Numbered from the stretch's first letter, positions 49,431-58,900 are shown. The stretch is DNA of 64,000 nucleotides from an uncultured Acidimicrobiales bacterium (GCA_958296055.1 CATQHS010000001.1:1-64000), one strand, 5' to 3'. The notes: generated by a model not told the origin, from the sequence alone. Numbers and translations are program-made.

Positions 49431-50861
49431 CTAAGGCACTAGCTCCAAGCGCAGGACGTTGGCGCTGCGGGACCGGTTGTCGGCCCCGGCCAGCACCGCG
49501 ACAAGTTCGCCTGAGCGGACCAGCTCGCGGTCCCGGGCCACCCGCACCGCCTGCTGGACCATCTCGTCGTTGGAGCCCTTGTCGTCCACCAACACGGGGA
49601 CGGTGCCCCAGCTCAGCGATATCTGCTGGGCGGTGCGGGGGTTGTGCGTCAGCCCGACGATGCGGGCTTGGGGTCTGAACCGGGCCATGGACCGCACCGT
49701 GAACCCGGTTCCGGAGATGGCCAGGATGGTGGAGATGCCCAGCTCGCTCGAAGCCCGCCAGGCCGCCATGGTCATGGCGTCGGTGACGGAGGCCGAGTCC
49801 CGGGTCGAGCCGTCGGTCATCCGCAGATCGGCCAGCCGTTTGGCCCACCCCTCGTAGTCGAACTCCTCGTCGGCCCGGCTGGCTATGCGGCACATGGTCC
49901 GCACCACCCCGACCGGGTCGACCCCCACCGCCGTCTCCCCCGACAGCATCAGCGCGGAGGACCCGTCGAACACGGCGTTGGCCACGTCGCTGGCCTCGGC
50001 CCGGGTGGGCGTCGGCTGGGTGATCATCGAGTCCAGCATCTGGGTGGCGGTGATGGCCGGAAGCCCGTCGGCGATGCATTTCTGGATGATGCTCTTCTGG
50101 AGGTGGGGAAGCTCCTCGATGCTGCACTCCAGCCCCAGGTCGCCCCGGGCCACCATGATGGCCCCGGCCACCTCGATGATCCCGGCCAGGTTCTCCACCG
50201 CCGCCCTGGTCTCGATCTTGGCGACGAGCAGCGGGCCCTGGGGGTGCGGATCGGTGCCGGCCCGGCGGATGTCGTGGGCGGAGCGCACGAACGAGATGGC
50301 CACCAGGTCCACGCCTAGGTCCACGAAGGCGTCCAAGGCCTTGAGATCCCAGGACGTGGGGGTGGGGGCGCTGAGCCGGTCGGCGGGGACGTGGATGCCG
50401 GGCCGCCCCGACAGCACTCCCCCGTTGACGACGGTGGCCGTCAGCCGGTCGCTCCCCCGGTCGGTGATCTTGAGCACAACCCGCCCGTCGCCGATGTCGA
50501 TCCGGTCGCCGGCCTTCATGTCCCGCAGCAGGTTCTCGTAATCGACCTCGATCACCGAGGCGTCCGAGGAACCGCGGCCGACTCGCAGTTCGACCCGGGC
50601 CCCGGTGGCCAGATCGACGTTGGAGTCGCCGAAGGAACCGGATCTCACCTTCGGGCCGGGCAGATCCACCAGGATCCCGACCCGGCGGCTCTCCTCGGCC
50701 GCGATCCGGCGGATCCGGCGGTAGCGCTCGACGGCCTCGTCCAAGGTCCCGTGGGCCAAACCGAGCCGGGCCACGTCCATGCCGGCCCGGATCATCTCCC
50801 GCAGGGTGGCCTCGTCCTCGCTGGCCGGGCCGATGGTGGCCACGACTTTGGTGCGCCGCAT
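49431..50861 (-). CDS. pyk: Pyruvate kinase, atypical monovalent-cation site
   Basis: 476 residues. Converts phosphoenolpyruvate and ADP to pyruvate and ATP. Catalytic and Mg-binding motifs are kept: RTKVVATIGPASED, the Lys in VAKIETRAAVENL, MVARGDLGLE and ATQMLDSMITQPTPTRAEASDVANAVFDGSSALMLSGETAVG. The usual NFSHG, which supplies cation ligands, reads GLAHG, and LDTKGPEIR reads VDLPGPKVR. ATG 50861 lies 7 bases after TAGCTT. It also has the C-terminal regulatory-domain segment (ILAISGTGFTVRSMARFRPQARIVGLTHNPRTAQQISLSWGTVPVL). Confidence 0.9.
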   Translation of the reverse strand: MRRTKVVATIGPASEDEATLREMIRAGMDVARLGLAHGTLDEAVERYRRIRRIAAEESRRVGILVDLPGPKVRSGSFGDSNVDLATGARVELRVGRGSSDASVIEVDYENLLRDMKAGDRIDIGDGRVVLKITDRGSDRLTATVVNGGVLSGRPGIHVPADRLSAPTPTSWDLKALDAFVDLGVDLVAISFVRSAHDIRRAGTDPHPQGPLLVAKIETRAAVENLAGIIEVAGAIMVARGDLGLECSIEELPHLQKSIIQKCIADGLPAITATQMLDSMITQPTPTRAEASDVANAVFDGSSALMLSGETAVGVDPVGVVRTMCRIASRADEEFDYEGWAKRLADLRMTDGSTRDSASVTDAMTMAAWRASSELGISTILAISGTGFTVRSMARFRPQARIVGLTHNPRTAQQISLSWGTVPVLVDDKGSNDEMVQQAVRVARDRELVRSGELVAVLAGADNRSRSANVLRLELVP

Positions 50862-50868
50862 GGCGCCC

Positions 50869-50893
50869 AAGCTACCGTCCTGCCCCCTACGGT
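50869..50893. promoter_or_regulatory. Divergent leaderless promoters, pyk and second GDPD
   Basis: Minus strand TAGCTT (50869-50874), 7 bases before ATG 50861. Plus strand TACGGT (50888-50893), 8 bases before ATG 50902. Confidence 0.55.
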
Positions 50894-50901
50894 GGTCGGC
50901 G

Positions 50902-51678
50902 ATGGCCGCTCACCCCTACCTGGAAGCGGACGGCCCCATCGCCTTCGCCCATCGGGGCGGCGCCGGCGTCTTCCCCGAGAGCACCATGCGGGCCTTCGCC
51001 CACGCCGCCTCGCTCGGCTTCACCCACATGGAGACCGACGTCCAGGCCACCGCCGACGGCGTGGCCGTCGTCTTCCACGACGCAGCCCTGGACCGGGCCA
51101 CCGACGCCAAGGGCCGCATCGGCGCCATGAGCTGGCGGGAGGTGCGGCGGGCCCGGGTGGCCGGCGCCGATCCCCTCCTGCGGCTAGACGAGCTGCTGGA
51201 AGAGCTGCCCGAGGCCCGGTTCAACCTCGACCCCAAGACCGGCCGGGCCGTCGAGCCGCTGGTCGAGGCCATCCAACGGACCGGGAGCCTGGAGCGGGTG
51301 TGCGTGTCGTCGTTCTCGGACCGGCGCACCCGGCGGGTGCGGGACCGGCTCGGGCCCGGGCTGTGCGTGGGGGCCGGGCCCCGGGCCGTGCTCCGGCTGA
51401 TGGCGGCCCGGTGGCCGCTGCCCTGGCCGGCGCCGGTGGGGCCGCCCCGCTGCCATGCGGCCCAGGTCCCGGTTCGGATGAGGGGCGTGTCCGTCGTGAC
51501 CCCCGGCTTCGTGGAGACGGCTCACCGCTATGGCGTCGTCGTGCATGTCTGGACCATCGACGATCCCGACGAGATGCACCGCCTCCTGGACATGGGGGTG
51601 GACGGGATCATGACCGACCGCCCCGAGACGCTGCGCCGGGTGATGATGGCGCGAGGCGACTGGCCATCTGCCGGGTGA
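50902..51678 (+). CDS. Glycerophosphodiester phosphodiesterase (second)
   Basis: 258 residues. FAHRGGAGVFPESTMRAFAHAASLGFTHMETDVQATADGVAVVFHDAALDRATDAKGRIGAMSW contains the catalytic His pair and metal Glu/Asp; FNLDPK and HVWTIDDPDEMHRLLDMGVDGIMTDRPETLRRV complete the barrel. The usual PENT reads PEST. It is unrelated in neighbourhood to the first GDPD at 17.4 kb. The 3' end has been tandem duplicated downstream of the stop. Confidence 0.9.
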   Translation: MAAHPYLEADGPIAFAHRGGAGVFPESTMRAFAHAASLGFTHMETDVQATADGVAVVFHDAALDRATDAKGRIGAMSWREVRRARVAGADPLLRLDELLEELPEARFNLDPKTGRAVEPLVEAIQRTGSLERVCVSSFSDRRTRRVRDRLGPGLCVGAGPRAVLRLMAARWPLPWPAPVGPPRCHAAQVPVRMRGVSVVTPGFVETAHRYGVVVHVWTIDDPDEMHRLLDMGVDGIMTDRPETLRRVMMARGDWPSAG

Positions 51679-51734
51679 TGGCTGGACGACTGTTGGGTGA
51701 TGATGGCGCGAGGCCGCTGGCCGACTCCGGGTGA
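51638..51734 (+). repeat. 57-bp tandem duplication of the GDPD gene tail
   Basis: GGGTGATGATGGCGCGAGGC at 51638 and 51695 (second copy with one inserted base downstream) repeats the last codons and stop. It creates a 19-residue ORF at 51675-51734 entered by GTGA and ending on another GTGA, with no gene following. Confidence 0.75.
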
Positions 51735-52511
51735 CGATCGATCAGGGGCGGCTGTGGATGAGGTGTGGAAATCCGGGAGTCGTGTGGGGATTTCTCTTCG
51801 ATTCGGAGGATGGGGCTGGGGATTTCGCATTTCGGGTTGACTCGGCCGGCCGCAGGCACCATGATGCCGATCGTCCGAGGCGAGCAGCGCTTCTGGTAAT
51901 CGACTCGATCTGTAAGGCGCAAGCCGGTAAGGACCGAGCCGGGGCCGGAGGAGCGGTCCGCGGAGGACACGGCCGCCAGGCCGGCTCCCAGGAGCCGGCG
52001 GGTCGACCGGGCGCACGGCGACCGGTTCCGGGCCAGGGCTCCGAACCTCACCGGATCGGCGTCCGAGACCGGAGACGGGTTCCATCTCGCCGGGAAGCCG
52101 GAGGCCGCCCCCACCTCGAGGAAGGGGCGAGCCATCGGAAACCTCTTCTCGGATGGGAGCGCCGGATCGAGCCGGAGCTGTCCGGATCCCGACGGGGGAT
52201 CGGAACGGCCCGGGTCGAGACGAGGCGCCGACGGGCGCTGCCGGGAGATTCGGGTCCACGGATCGCACGACGTGCGCTCCGGGGGCCAGGGCCGGGGCCA
52301 GGATCAGCCCCCGGCTCCGATGGTTGCATCGTCCTCAGGAAGGTGCGGCCGGTGGCAGGCCTTCGAAGCCCCGAGAAGTTGACCGGGTTCCGATCCGGGA
52401 GGCTGCTCGGGGCTTCGTCGCGCCGCCGGGCGTGTACGCTGAACCGCCTCGCGGTCGCTAACGGCTCCGTGGCTCATGACACCATGGCCCGACACTGAGG
52501 TACATGACTCC
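51735..52511. other. 777-bp region without a supported gene
   Basis: Lower in GC than the surroundings, and with no third-position GC bias on either strand. A 255-codon frame runs from 51731 to 52498 but has the wrong codon usage and no recognisable domain. GGGGATTTC occurs twice at 51787-51826. Three TGTGGA-like nonamers (51752-51788) recall DnaA boxes. TACGCT at 52435-52440 is a candidate -10 for the glycan operon. It may hold an RNA, a decayed gene or a long leader; none can be shown. Confidence 0.4.
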
Positions 52512-52525
52512 ATGGCGCAGGACAC
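52475..52525 (+). repeat. 28-bp-period duplication of the glycan-operon start region
   Basis: CATGACACCATGGCCCGACAC (52475) and CATGACTCCATGGCGCAGGACAC (52503) are imperfect copies. The first ATGGC opens a 4-residue ORF (MARH); the second is the start of the oxidoreductase. Confidence 0.6.
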
Positions 52526-53954
52526 CGGTGCGGCGGACGGGCCCGGTCCGGTCATCATCGGCGCCGGTCCCGCCGGGCTGACCGCGGCTTACCAACTGGC
52601 CAAGCGCGGCGTCCGCTCCACCGTCCTGGAAGCCGACGGGCAGGTGGGCGGGCTGTCCCGGACCGTGGTCCGAGACGGCTGGCGCTTCGACATCGGGGGC
52701 CACCGGTTCTTCACCAAGGTCAAAGCGGTGTCGGACCTCTGGCACGAGATCCTGGGCCCCGAGGACTTTCTGGTCCGACCCCGGCTGAGCCGCATCTACT
52801 ACCGCGGCAAGTTCTACAACTACCCCCTCGACGTGCGCAACGCCTTGGGGAACCTGGGCTTGGCCGAGACGGCCCGCTGCGCGGCGTCCTATCTCTGGGT
52901 CCGGCTGCGCCCGCCCGCCGACCGGTCCACCTTCGAGGGCTTCACCGCGGCCCGATTCGGCTGGCGGCTCTACCGGACCTTCTTCAAGGGCTACACCGAG
53001 AAGGTGTGGGGCGTCTCCGCCGACGAGATCCAGGCCGACTGGGCCGCCCAGCGAATAAAGAACCTCAACCTGTTTCGGGCCGCCCTCAACGGGCTCCTCC
53101 CCCGCCGCAAGCCGACCGGCATCACCAGCCTCATAGAGCAGTTCCACTACCCCCGCCACGGGCCGGGGATGATGTGGGAGCGCTGCGCCGAACTGGTCTC
53201 GGCCCGCGGGTCCCAAGTCCGGCTGGACCATCGGGTCCAGACCGTGCACCACCGCGGGGGCCGGGCCGCCGCCGTGCTGGCGGAGGGCCCCGGCGGGGAC
53301 CTGGAGTTGGCCCTCACTCACGTGGTGTCGTCCATGCCGATCTCCGGGCTGGTTCAGGCCATGGCACCGGCGCCGCCCGGCCCCGTCCTCGACGCCGCCC
53401 GGGCCCTCGGCTACCGGGACTTCCTGACCGTGGCGCTGGTGGTCCCCGCCGACCGGGTCTTCCCCGACAACTGGATCTACGTCCACGAGCCCGACGTGGC
53501 GGTGGGCCGGATCCAGAACTTCGGGGCCTGGTCCCCCGCCATGGTCCGCGACGAGGGCTGGACCTGTCTGGGCCTGGAGTACTTCGTGTTCGAGGGGGAC
53601 GAGCTGTGGTCGGCCTCCGACGATGATCTGGTGGAGCGGGCCAAGCGGGAGCTAGACCGGCTCGGGCTGATGTCCGCCACCGACGTGCGGGCCGGCTACG
53701 TGGTCCGGGTGCCCAAGGCCTACCCGATGTACGACGCCGGCTACCGGGACAACATTCAGACGCTGCGGGCCTGGCTCTCTGAGCACGCCGCCAACGTCTG
53801 GCCGGTCGGCCGCAACGGGATGCACCGCTACAACAACCAGGACCACTCGATGTTCACGGCCATGCTGGCGGTGGAGAACATAGTGAGCGGCGCCGGCCAC
53901 GACATCTGGGCCGTGAACGTCGAGGCCGAGTACCACGAGGAGCTCCACGACTGA
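52512..53954 (+). CDS. FAD-dependent oxidoreductase of the UGM/protoporphyrinogen-oxidase-like fold
   Basis: 480 residues. N-terminal Rossmann motif VIIGAGPAGLTAAYQLAKRGVRSTVLEADGQVGGLSRTV, then FDIGGHRFFTKVKAV, a signature shared with UDP-galactopyranose-mutase-like flavoproteins, and LSRIYYRGKFYNYPLD. The C-terminus has NVWPVGRNGMHRYNNQDHSMFTAMLAVENI (flavin contact). Followed by two glycosyltransferases and an AftD-like protein, it probably modifies a nucleotide- or lipid-linked sugar, but this is inference. ATG 52512 follows a duplicated leader. The stop overlaps the GT2 ATG (TGATG). Confidence 0.8.
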   Translation: MAQDTGAADGPGPVIIGAGPAGLTAAYQLAKRGVRSTVLEADGQVGGLSRTVVRDGWRFDIGGHRFFTKVKAVSDLWHEILGPEDFLVRPRLSRIYYRGKFYNYPLDVRNALGNLGLAETARCAASYLWVRLRPPADRSTFEGFTAARFGWRLYRTFFKGYTEKVWGVSADEIQADWAAQRIKNLNLFRAALNGLLPRRKPTGITSLIEQFHYPRHGPGMMWERCAELVSARGSQVRLDHRVQTVHHRGGRAAAVLAEGPGGDLELALTHVVSSMPISGLVQAMAPAPPGPVLDAARALGYRDFLTVALVVPADRVFPDNWIYVHEPDVAVGRIQNFGAWSPAMVRDEGWTCLGLEYFVFEGDELWSASDDDLVERAKRELDRLGLMSATDVRAGYVVRVPKAYPMYDAGYRDNIQTLRAWLSEHAANVWPVGRNGMHRYNNQDHSMFTAMLAVENIVSGAGHDIWAVNVEAEYHEELHD

Positions 53955-54019
53955 TGTCTGGCGCCGACTTGACGCCCCGCACCGACTTGATGTCTGGCGG
54001 CGACTTGACGCCCCGCACC
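53953..54019 (+). repeat. 36-bp duplication at the GT2 start
   Basis: GATGTCTGGCGCCGACTTGACGCC-type units at 53953-53983 and 53989-54019 (one mismatch). They give two in-frame ATGs and MSGADLTPRTDL/MSGGDLTPRT at the N-terminus. Confidence 0.88.
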
Positions 54020-54724
54020 GTCGTGGTCGTCCCGGCCTACAACGAGTCCGAGGCCCTGCCCGGCGTGCTGGCCGAACTGGACGCCGAAGTGCCTGACCTC
54101 GATGTGGTGGTGGTTGACGACGGATCCGCGGACGGAACCGACCGGGTGGCTCGGTCGGCCGGCGTCGTCTGCGTTCGACTGCCCTTCAACATGGGCCTAG
54201 GCGGCGCCCTGCGAACGGGGTTCCGGTACGCGGTGGACCGCGGTTACGACCGGGTGGTGCAGGTCGACGGCGACGGCCAGCACCGGGCCGCTCATGTCCA
54301 GCGGCTTCTGGACGCCATGGACGAGGGGGCCGATCTGGTCATCGGCAACCGGTTCGCAGGCGGCGACTACCGGGTGGGGCGCACCCGCAGCCTGGCCATG
54401 GCCCTGCTCCGATTGGAGGTGAGGGCCCTATGCCGCCGGCGCTATCGGGACCCCAGCTCGGGGTTCCGAGGCATAGCCGAGCCCTTGCTGAGCGTCTTCG
54501 CCGCCGAATATCCGGTCGAGTTCATGGAGTCGGTCGAATCGCTGGTGGCGGCCACTCGGGCCGGCTACCGGGTGGTCGAGGTGCCGGTGGAGATGGACCG
54601 TCGGGTCAGCGGGGTCCCCTCCACCCGCGGGGTCCATCTCGCATACCACTACGCCCGCTTGGCCGTGTCCTTGGTGAGCAGGCCCCACCGGTTCCCGGCC
54701 CGGGAAACCGTCGCCGATTCGTGA
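53954..54724 (+). CDS. GT2-family glycosyltransferase (DPM1-like)
   Basis: 256 residues. VVVVPAYNESEALPGVLAELDAEVPDLDVVVVDDGSADGT is the GT-A nucleotide-sugar domain; FNMGLGGALRTGFRYA and QVDGDGQHRAAHV hold the metal-binding D-x-D; DPSSGFRGIAEPLL is typical. No C-terminal membrane helices, so it probably charges a polyprenyl phosphate from the cytosol. ATG 53954 overlaps the oxidoreductase stop; ATG 53990 in the second repeat copy is the alternative. Confidence 0.88.
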   Translation: MSGADLTPRTDLMSGGDLTPRTVVVVPAYNESEALPGVLAELDAEVPDLDVVVVDDGSADGTDRVARSAGVVCVRLPFNMGLGGALRTGFRYAVDRGYDRVVQVDGDGQHRAAHVQRLLDAMDEGADLVIGNRFAGGDYRVGRTRSLAMALLRLEVRALCRRRYRDPSSGFRGIAEPLLSVFAAEYPVEFMESVESLVAATRAGYRVVEVPVEMDRRVSGVPSTRGVHLAYHYARLAVSLVSRPHRFPARETVADS

Positions 54725-54738
54725 GCATGGCTGAATGA
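54721..54738 (+). other. Mini-ORF relay (MSMAE) between GT2 and GT4
   Basis: GTG 54721 overlaps the GT2 TGA (GTGA); its TGA overlaps the GT4 ATG at 54735 (ATGA). Distance 14. No convincing repeat, so chance is possible. Confidence 0.45.
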
Positions 54739-55892
54739 GACCCGAGGCGGCCCGGATCGCCGCCCTGGCCGCCGGGGCCGGGCTGGGCCGCATCCACATC
54801 CTGGCCTGGCGGGACTTGGACGACGCCGAGGCCGGAGGGTCGGAGATCCACGCCGACCGGGTGGCCCGCCGGTGGGCCGAGGCCGGCATCGAGGTCACCA
54901 TGCGCACGTCAAGAGCGGCCGGCGCGCCCGAGGCAGCCGGCCGGGCCGGTTACCGGGTGGTGCGCCGGGCCGGGCGGTACGCGGTCTTCCCCCGGGCGGC
55001 CTTGGCCGAGATCGGCGGCCGCCACGGACCCCGCGACGGGCTGGTGGAGATATGGAACGGGGTGCCGTTTTTCGCGCCGGTGTGGGCCCGGGGGCCTCGG
55101 ATCACCTGGCTTCATCACGCCCACACCGACATGTGGCCGATGGTCATGGGCCGCCAGCTGGCGGCCTTCGGCCAGATGCTCGAGCGCGACCTCGCGCCCC
55201 TGCTCTACCGGCGGACGGCGATCGTCACCCTGTCGCCGTCGTCACGCGATCATCTGATCGACAGCTTCGGGTTCCCGTCCAACCGGGTCCGAGTGGTGGC
55301 CCCCGGCATCGACGAGCGGCTCCAGCCCGGAGGGGCCCGGAGCGAGCGGCCGCTGCTGGTGGCCGTGGCCCGGCTCCTGCCCCACAAGGGCTTGGACCGG
55401 GTGATCCGGATCGCGGCTCAGCTCCGCCGACGCCACGACCTGAGGCTGGTCATCGCCGGCGAGGGCTACCATCGGGATCGCTTGGAGAGGCTGGTGGACG
55501 ACCTCGGCGCCGGTTCGTGGTGCGAGCTGGCCGGCCGGGTCGACGACGAGACCAAGATCGGCCTCTACCGGCGGGCCTGGGTGCTGGTGAGCGCTTCGGT
55601 CAGCGAGGGCTGGGGCATGACCGTCACCGAAGCGGCCGCCTGCGGCACCCCGGCCGTGGCCAGCCGTATCCCGGGCCATCTCGACGCCGTCGCCGACGGG
55701 GTCACCGGCCATCTGGCCGGCGGCGACGAAGAGTTCGCGGCCGCGCTCGAACGGGTCATAGTTGACCCCGAGCACCGCCGGCGCCTGGGCGCGGCCGCTC
55801 TGAAGCGCTCGGCTGACTACACCTGGGAGCGCACCGCCCACGACACCCTGGCGGTGCTGGCCGAGGAGTCCCGGCGCCGCCGGCGGCGATGA
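54735..55892 (+). CDS. GT4-family glycosyltransferase
   Basis: 385 residues, GT-B fold. IHILAWRDLDDAEAGGSEIHADRVARRWAEAGIEVTMRTS at the N-terminus; the C-terminal donor domain has VAVARLLPHKGLDRVIRIAAQLRRRHDLRLVIAGEGYHRDRLERLVDDL and VSASVSEGWGMTVTEAAACGTPAVASRIPGHLDAV, where the E-x7-E motif binds the sugar nucleotide. Substrate unknown. The stop overlaps a 13-residue mini-ORF leading to the AftD-like gene. Confidence 0.9.
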   Translation: MRPEAARIAALAAGAGLGRIHILAWRDLDDAEAGGSEIHADRVARRWAEAGIEVTMRTSRAAGAPEAAGRAGYRVVRRAGRYAVFPRAALAEIGGRHGPRDGLVEIWNGVPFFAPVWARGPRITWLHHAHTDMWPMVMGRQLAAFGQMLERDLAPLLYRRTAIVTLSPSSRDHLIDSFGFPSNRVRVVAPGIDERLQPGGARSERPLLVAVARLLPHKGLDRVIRIAAQLRRRHDLRLVIAGEGYHRDRLERLVDDLGAGSWCELAGRVDDETKIGLYRRAWVLVSASVSEGWGMTVTEAAACGTPAVASRIPGHLDAVADGVTGHLAGGDEEFAAALERVIVDPEHRRRLGAAALKRSADYTWERTAHDTLAVLAEESRRRRRR

Positions 55893-55930
55893 TCCCGAAC
55901 CGCGGCCGGTCCCCAGCCCGGCGGCGATGA
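55889..55930 (+). other. Mini-ORF relay (MIPNRGRSPARRR) between GT4 and AftD-like gene
   Basis: ATG 55889 overlaps the GT4 TGA and its TGA overlaps ATG 55927. Distance 38. CGGCGGCGATGA precedes both starts, and the tail ARRR copies the GT4 tail. Confidence 0.75.
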
Positions 55931-58900
55931 CCCCCCGATCGCCGCGCCAGGCCGGGGGTTGGAGGCCGCGGTGGTGGCCGGACCGCTGGACGGTGCTGGT
56001 CGCCGTCGCCGCGGGCTACGGGCCGGTGATGGCTTCGAGCCCGGGCTGGGTCTCCGCCGACACCAAGACCTACCTGTATCTGGACCCGGGCCGCCTGCTG
56101 GCCCGGGCCCCCACCCTGTGGGACGCGGACCGGGCCCTCGGCACCGTCACCCACCAGAACATCGGCTACTTGTGGCCGATGGGGCCCTTCTACTGGCTCA
56201 CCGACGCCCTGGGCTGTCCCGACTGGCTGGCCCAGCGGCTGTGGCTGGGCACGCTGCTGGCCGCGGCCGGGCTCGGGGTGCGGTACTTGCTGCGCACCAT
56301 GGGCTGGGAGGGCCGGGGGCTGCTTATAGCCGTCTTGGCCTACGAGCTGAGCCCGTACCTGCTGCACTACTCGGCCCGTATCTCCATAGTCCTGGCCCCC
56401 TGGGCCGGGTTGGGCTGGCTGATCGGGCTCACGGTCAAGTCGGCCCGAGTCGGCGGGTGGCGGTACCCGGCCTTGTTCGCCTTGGCCGCGGTCACAGTCG
56501 GAAGCGTCAACGCCACCAGCCTGGCGCTGGCCGGGCTGGCCCCGGCGCTGTGGCTGGCCCACGCGGTGTGGGTGGAGCGCAGCGTCGCCTTCCGGCGGGC
56601 CGGGGCCGCCGCCGGCCGCATCGGCCTGCTCACCGCGGGGGTGTCGCTGTGGTGGATGGCCGGGCTGGCCGTCCAGGGCGCGTTCAGCTTGCCGGTCACC
56701 CGCTACACCGAGAGCTACAAGGCGGTAGCCGACGCCAGCACCGCCCCCGAGATCCTGCGCGGGCTCGGCTACTGGTTCTTCTACGGCAACGACAAGCTCG
56801 GCCCCTGGATCGAGCCCAGCGTCGACTACACCCAGGGCCTCTGGCTGGTGTTCGTCAGCTTCGGGCTGGTGGTCGGGACCCTGGCGCTGGCCGCGGCCCT
56901 TCGCTGGCGGCACCGCGGCTACTTTCTGCTCCTGCTGGCCGTAGGGGCCTTGATCGGGGTGGGCGCCCACCCCTGGGACGGCTCGTCGCCGGCCGGGGCC
57001 CTGTTCAAGGCCTTCACCCGCACCGATGCCGGCCTGGCCCTGCGGTCCACCCCCCGGGCCGTTCCGCTGGTGGCGCTGTCGGTGGCGGTGCTGGCCGCGG
57101 CCGGCGTCAACGCCCTGTGGCGGCGGATGCCCCGGCTCGGCTCGGCGGTCGGCGCCGGGGTGCTGCTGGCCGTGGTGCTCAACAACCCGGCCATGTGGAA
57201 GGTCCGCATGGTCGAGGAGCACCTGCGCCGCCCCGAGCACTTGCCCGAGTACTGGCTGGAGGCCGCCGCCGACTTGGACCGGGCCGGTCCGGGCCGGGTG
57301 TGGGAGGTGCCCGGCTCGGACTTCGCCTCCTACCGGTGGGGCAACACCGTGGACCCGATCACCCCCGGCCTGATCGACCGGGGCTACGCGGCCCGGGAGC
57401 TGGTCCCCTTCGGCTCGGCCCAATCGGCGGCCCTGCTCACGGCAGTGGACCGGAGGCTCCAAGAGGGGACGCTGGCAGCCGAGAGCCTCACCCCGGTGGC
57501 CCGGCTCATGGGGGCGAGCGAGATCGCGCACCGGGCCGACCTGATCTTCGAGCGGTTCCGGACCCCGCGCCCACCGGAGACGGCGGCTCTGCTGAAGCTG
57601 GCCCCGGGCCTGAGGGAGGTGGCGGCCTACGGCGACCCGGTCCCCAACGAGGCCGGCCCCGAGCAGACCATGATCGACGAGATCCACCTGGCCCGGCCCC
57701 CCGGCACCGTCCACCCCGCTCCGGTGACCAGATTCGGGGTGGCCGACCCCCGGCCCATGGTGGGGACCCGGTCCGCGGCCTCGGCTGTGGTGGTGATCGG
57801 AGACGCCGACGGCATCGTGGACGCGGCCGCGGCCGGCGTTGTGGACTTCACCGGCGCCAGCCCGCTCTTCTTCGCCGCCGACTTGGTGAGCGCCCCCGAG
57901 CTGGCCGAGAGGGTTCTGGGCGCCGACGGCCCGGGCGAGCCCGCCGACATCGTGGTGACCGACAGCAACCGGCGCCGGGCCCAGCGCTGGGGAACGCTGC
58001 GCGAGAACCGGGGCTACACCGAGATGGCGGGCGAGACCCCCCTGGTTTATGACCCCACCGACAACCGCCTGGCCGGGTTCGGGGCCGATCCGACCGACGA
58101 CACCCGGACGGTGAGCGAGCAGCGGGGCCCGGTCGCAGCCCGGGCCACCGCCTACGGCAACCCGGTCACCTACACCGCCGACGACCGCCCCGCCTTGGCC
58201 GTCGACGGCTCGCCGGCCACGGCCTGGGTGGTCGGCGCTTTCAGCGACCCCCGGGGCGAGGTCCTGCGGCTGGAGTTGGCCGAGCCCGGCCCGGTGGCCG
58301 CCGTGAGGCTGCTCCAGCCCCCGGGCCCGGCCAACCGCCGCATCACCGAAGTCGAGATCCGGGCCGACGGCCGGGCCGCGGGCCCCTTCGCCTTAGATGA
58401 GCGCTCGCGGGCCGAGCCGGGCCAGAGCGTGGCTCTGGGGGTGGAGGCCTCGGTGATCGAGATCGAGATCACCGCCACCGACCTGGACCGGCTGAGGACC
58501 TATCCCGGCATCGACCCGGTCGGCTTCGCCGAGGTCGACCTGGGTCTGGGGCCGACCGCCGAAGTGATCCGCACTCCTCGAGCCCTCATGGACCGGCTCG
58601 GCGAAGACCTCGATCACCACGACTTGGCCGTTGTGTTGACCCGGGAGCGCTCCGATCCCCGCGAGCCGGTGCGCGCCGACCCCGAGCCCGGCATGGTCCG
58701 GGCCGTACCACTGCCCGTCGGGCGGCAGGCGACCCTGCGGGGCACGGCCCGGCTGTCGGCCCTGGCCCCGTCGCCGGTCATCGACGGTCTGCTGGGGCTG
58801 GGGACGGCCCCGGTGACGGCCACATCGTCAGACAAGCTGGCCGGAGATTTGCCCAGCCGAGCCTCGGCGGTGCTGGACGGAGACCCGGCCACGGCCTGGA

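Noticed and set aside
51752..51788. Three TGTGGA-like nonamers as a replication origin
   Set aside because: No dnaA, dnaN, rpmH or rnpA nearby and each box has mismatches; kept only as a remark.
52384..52400. tRNA T-arm-like sequence GGGTTCCGATCCGG
   Set aside because: No acceptor or anticodon arms can be paired around it, and the loop lacks the conserved purine-A.
51731..52498. 255-codon open frame after the second GDPD
   Set aside because: Third-position GC is far below that of all real genes here, no domain is recognisable, and an equally long frame runs on the other strand.
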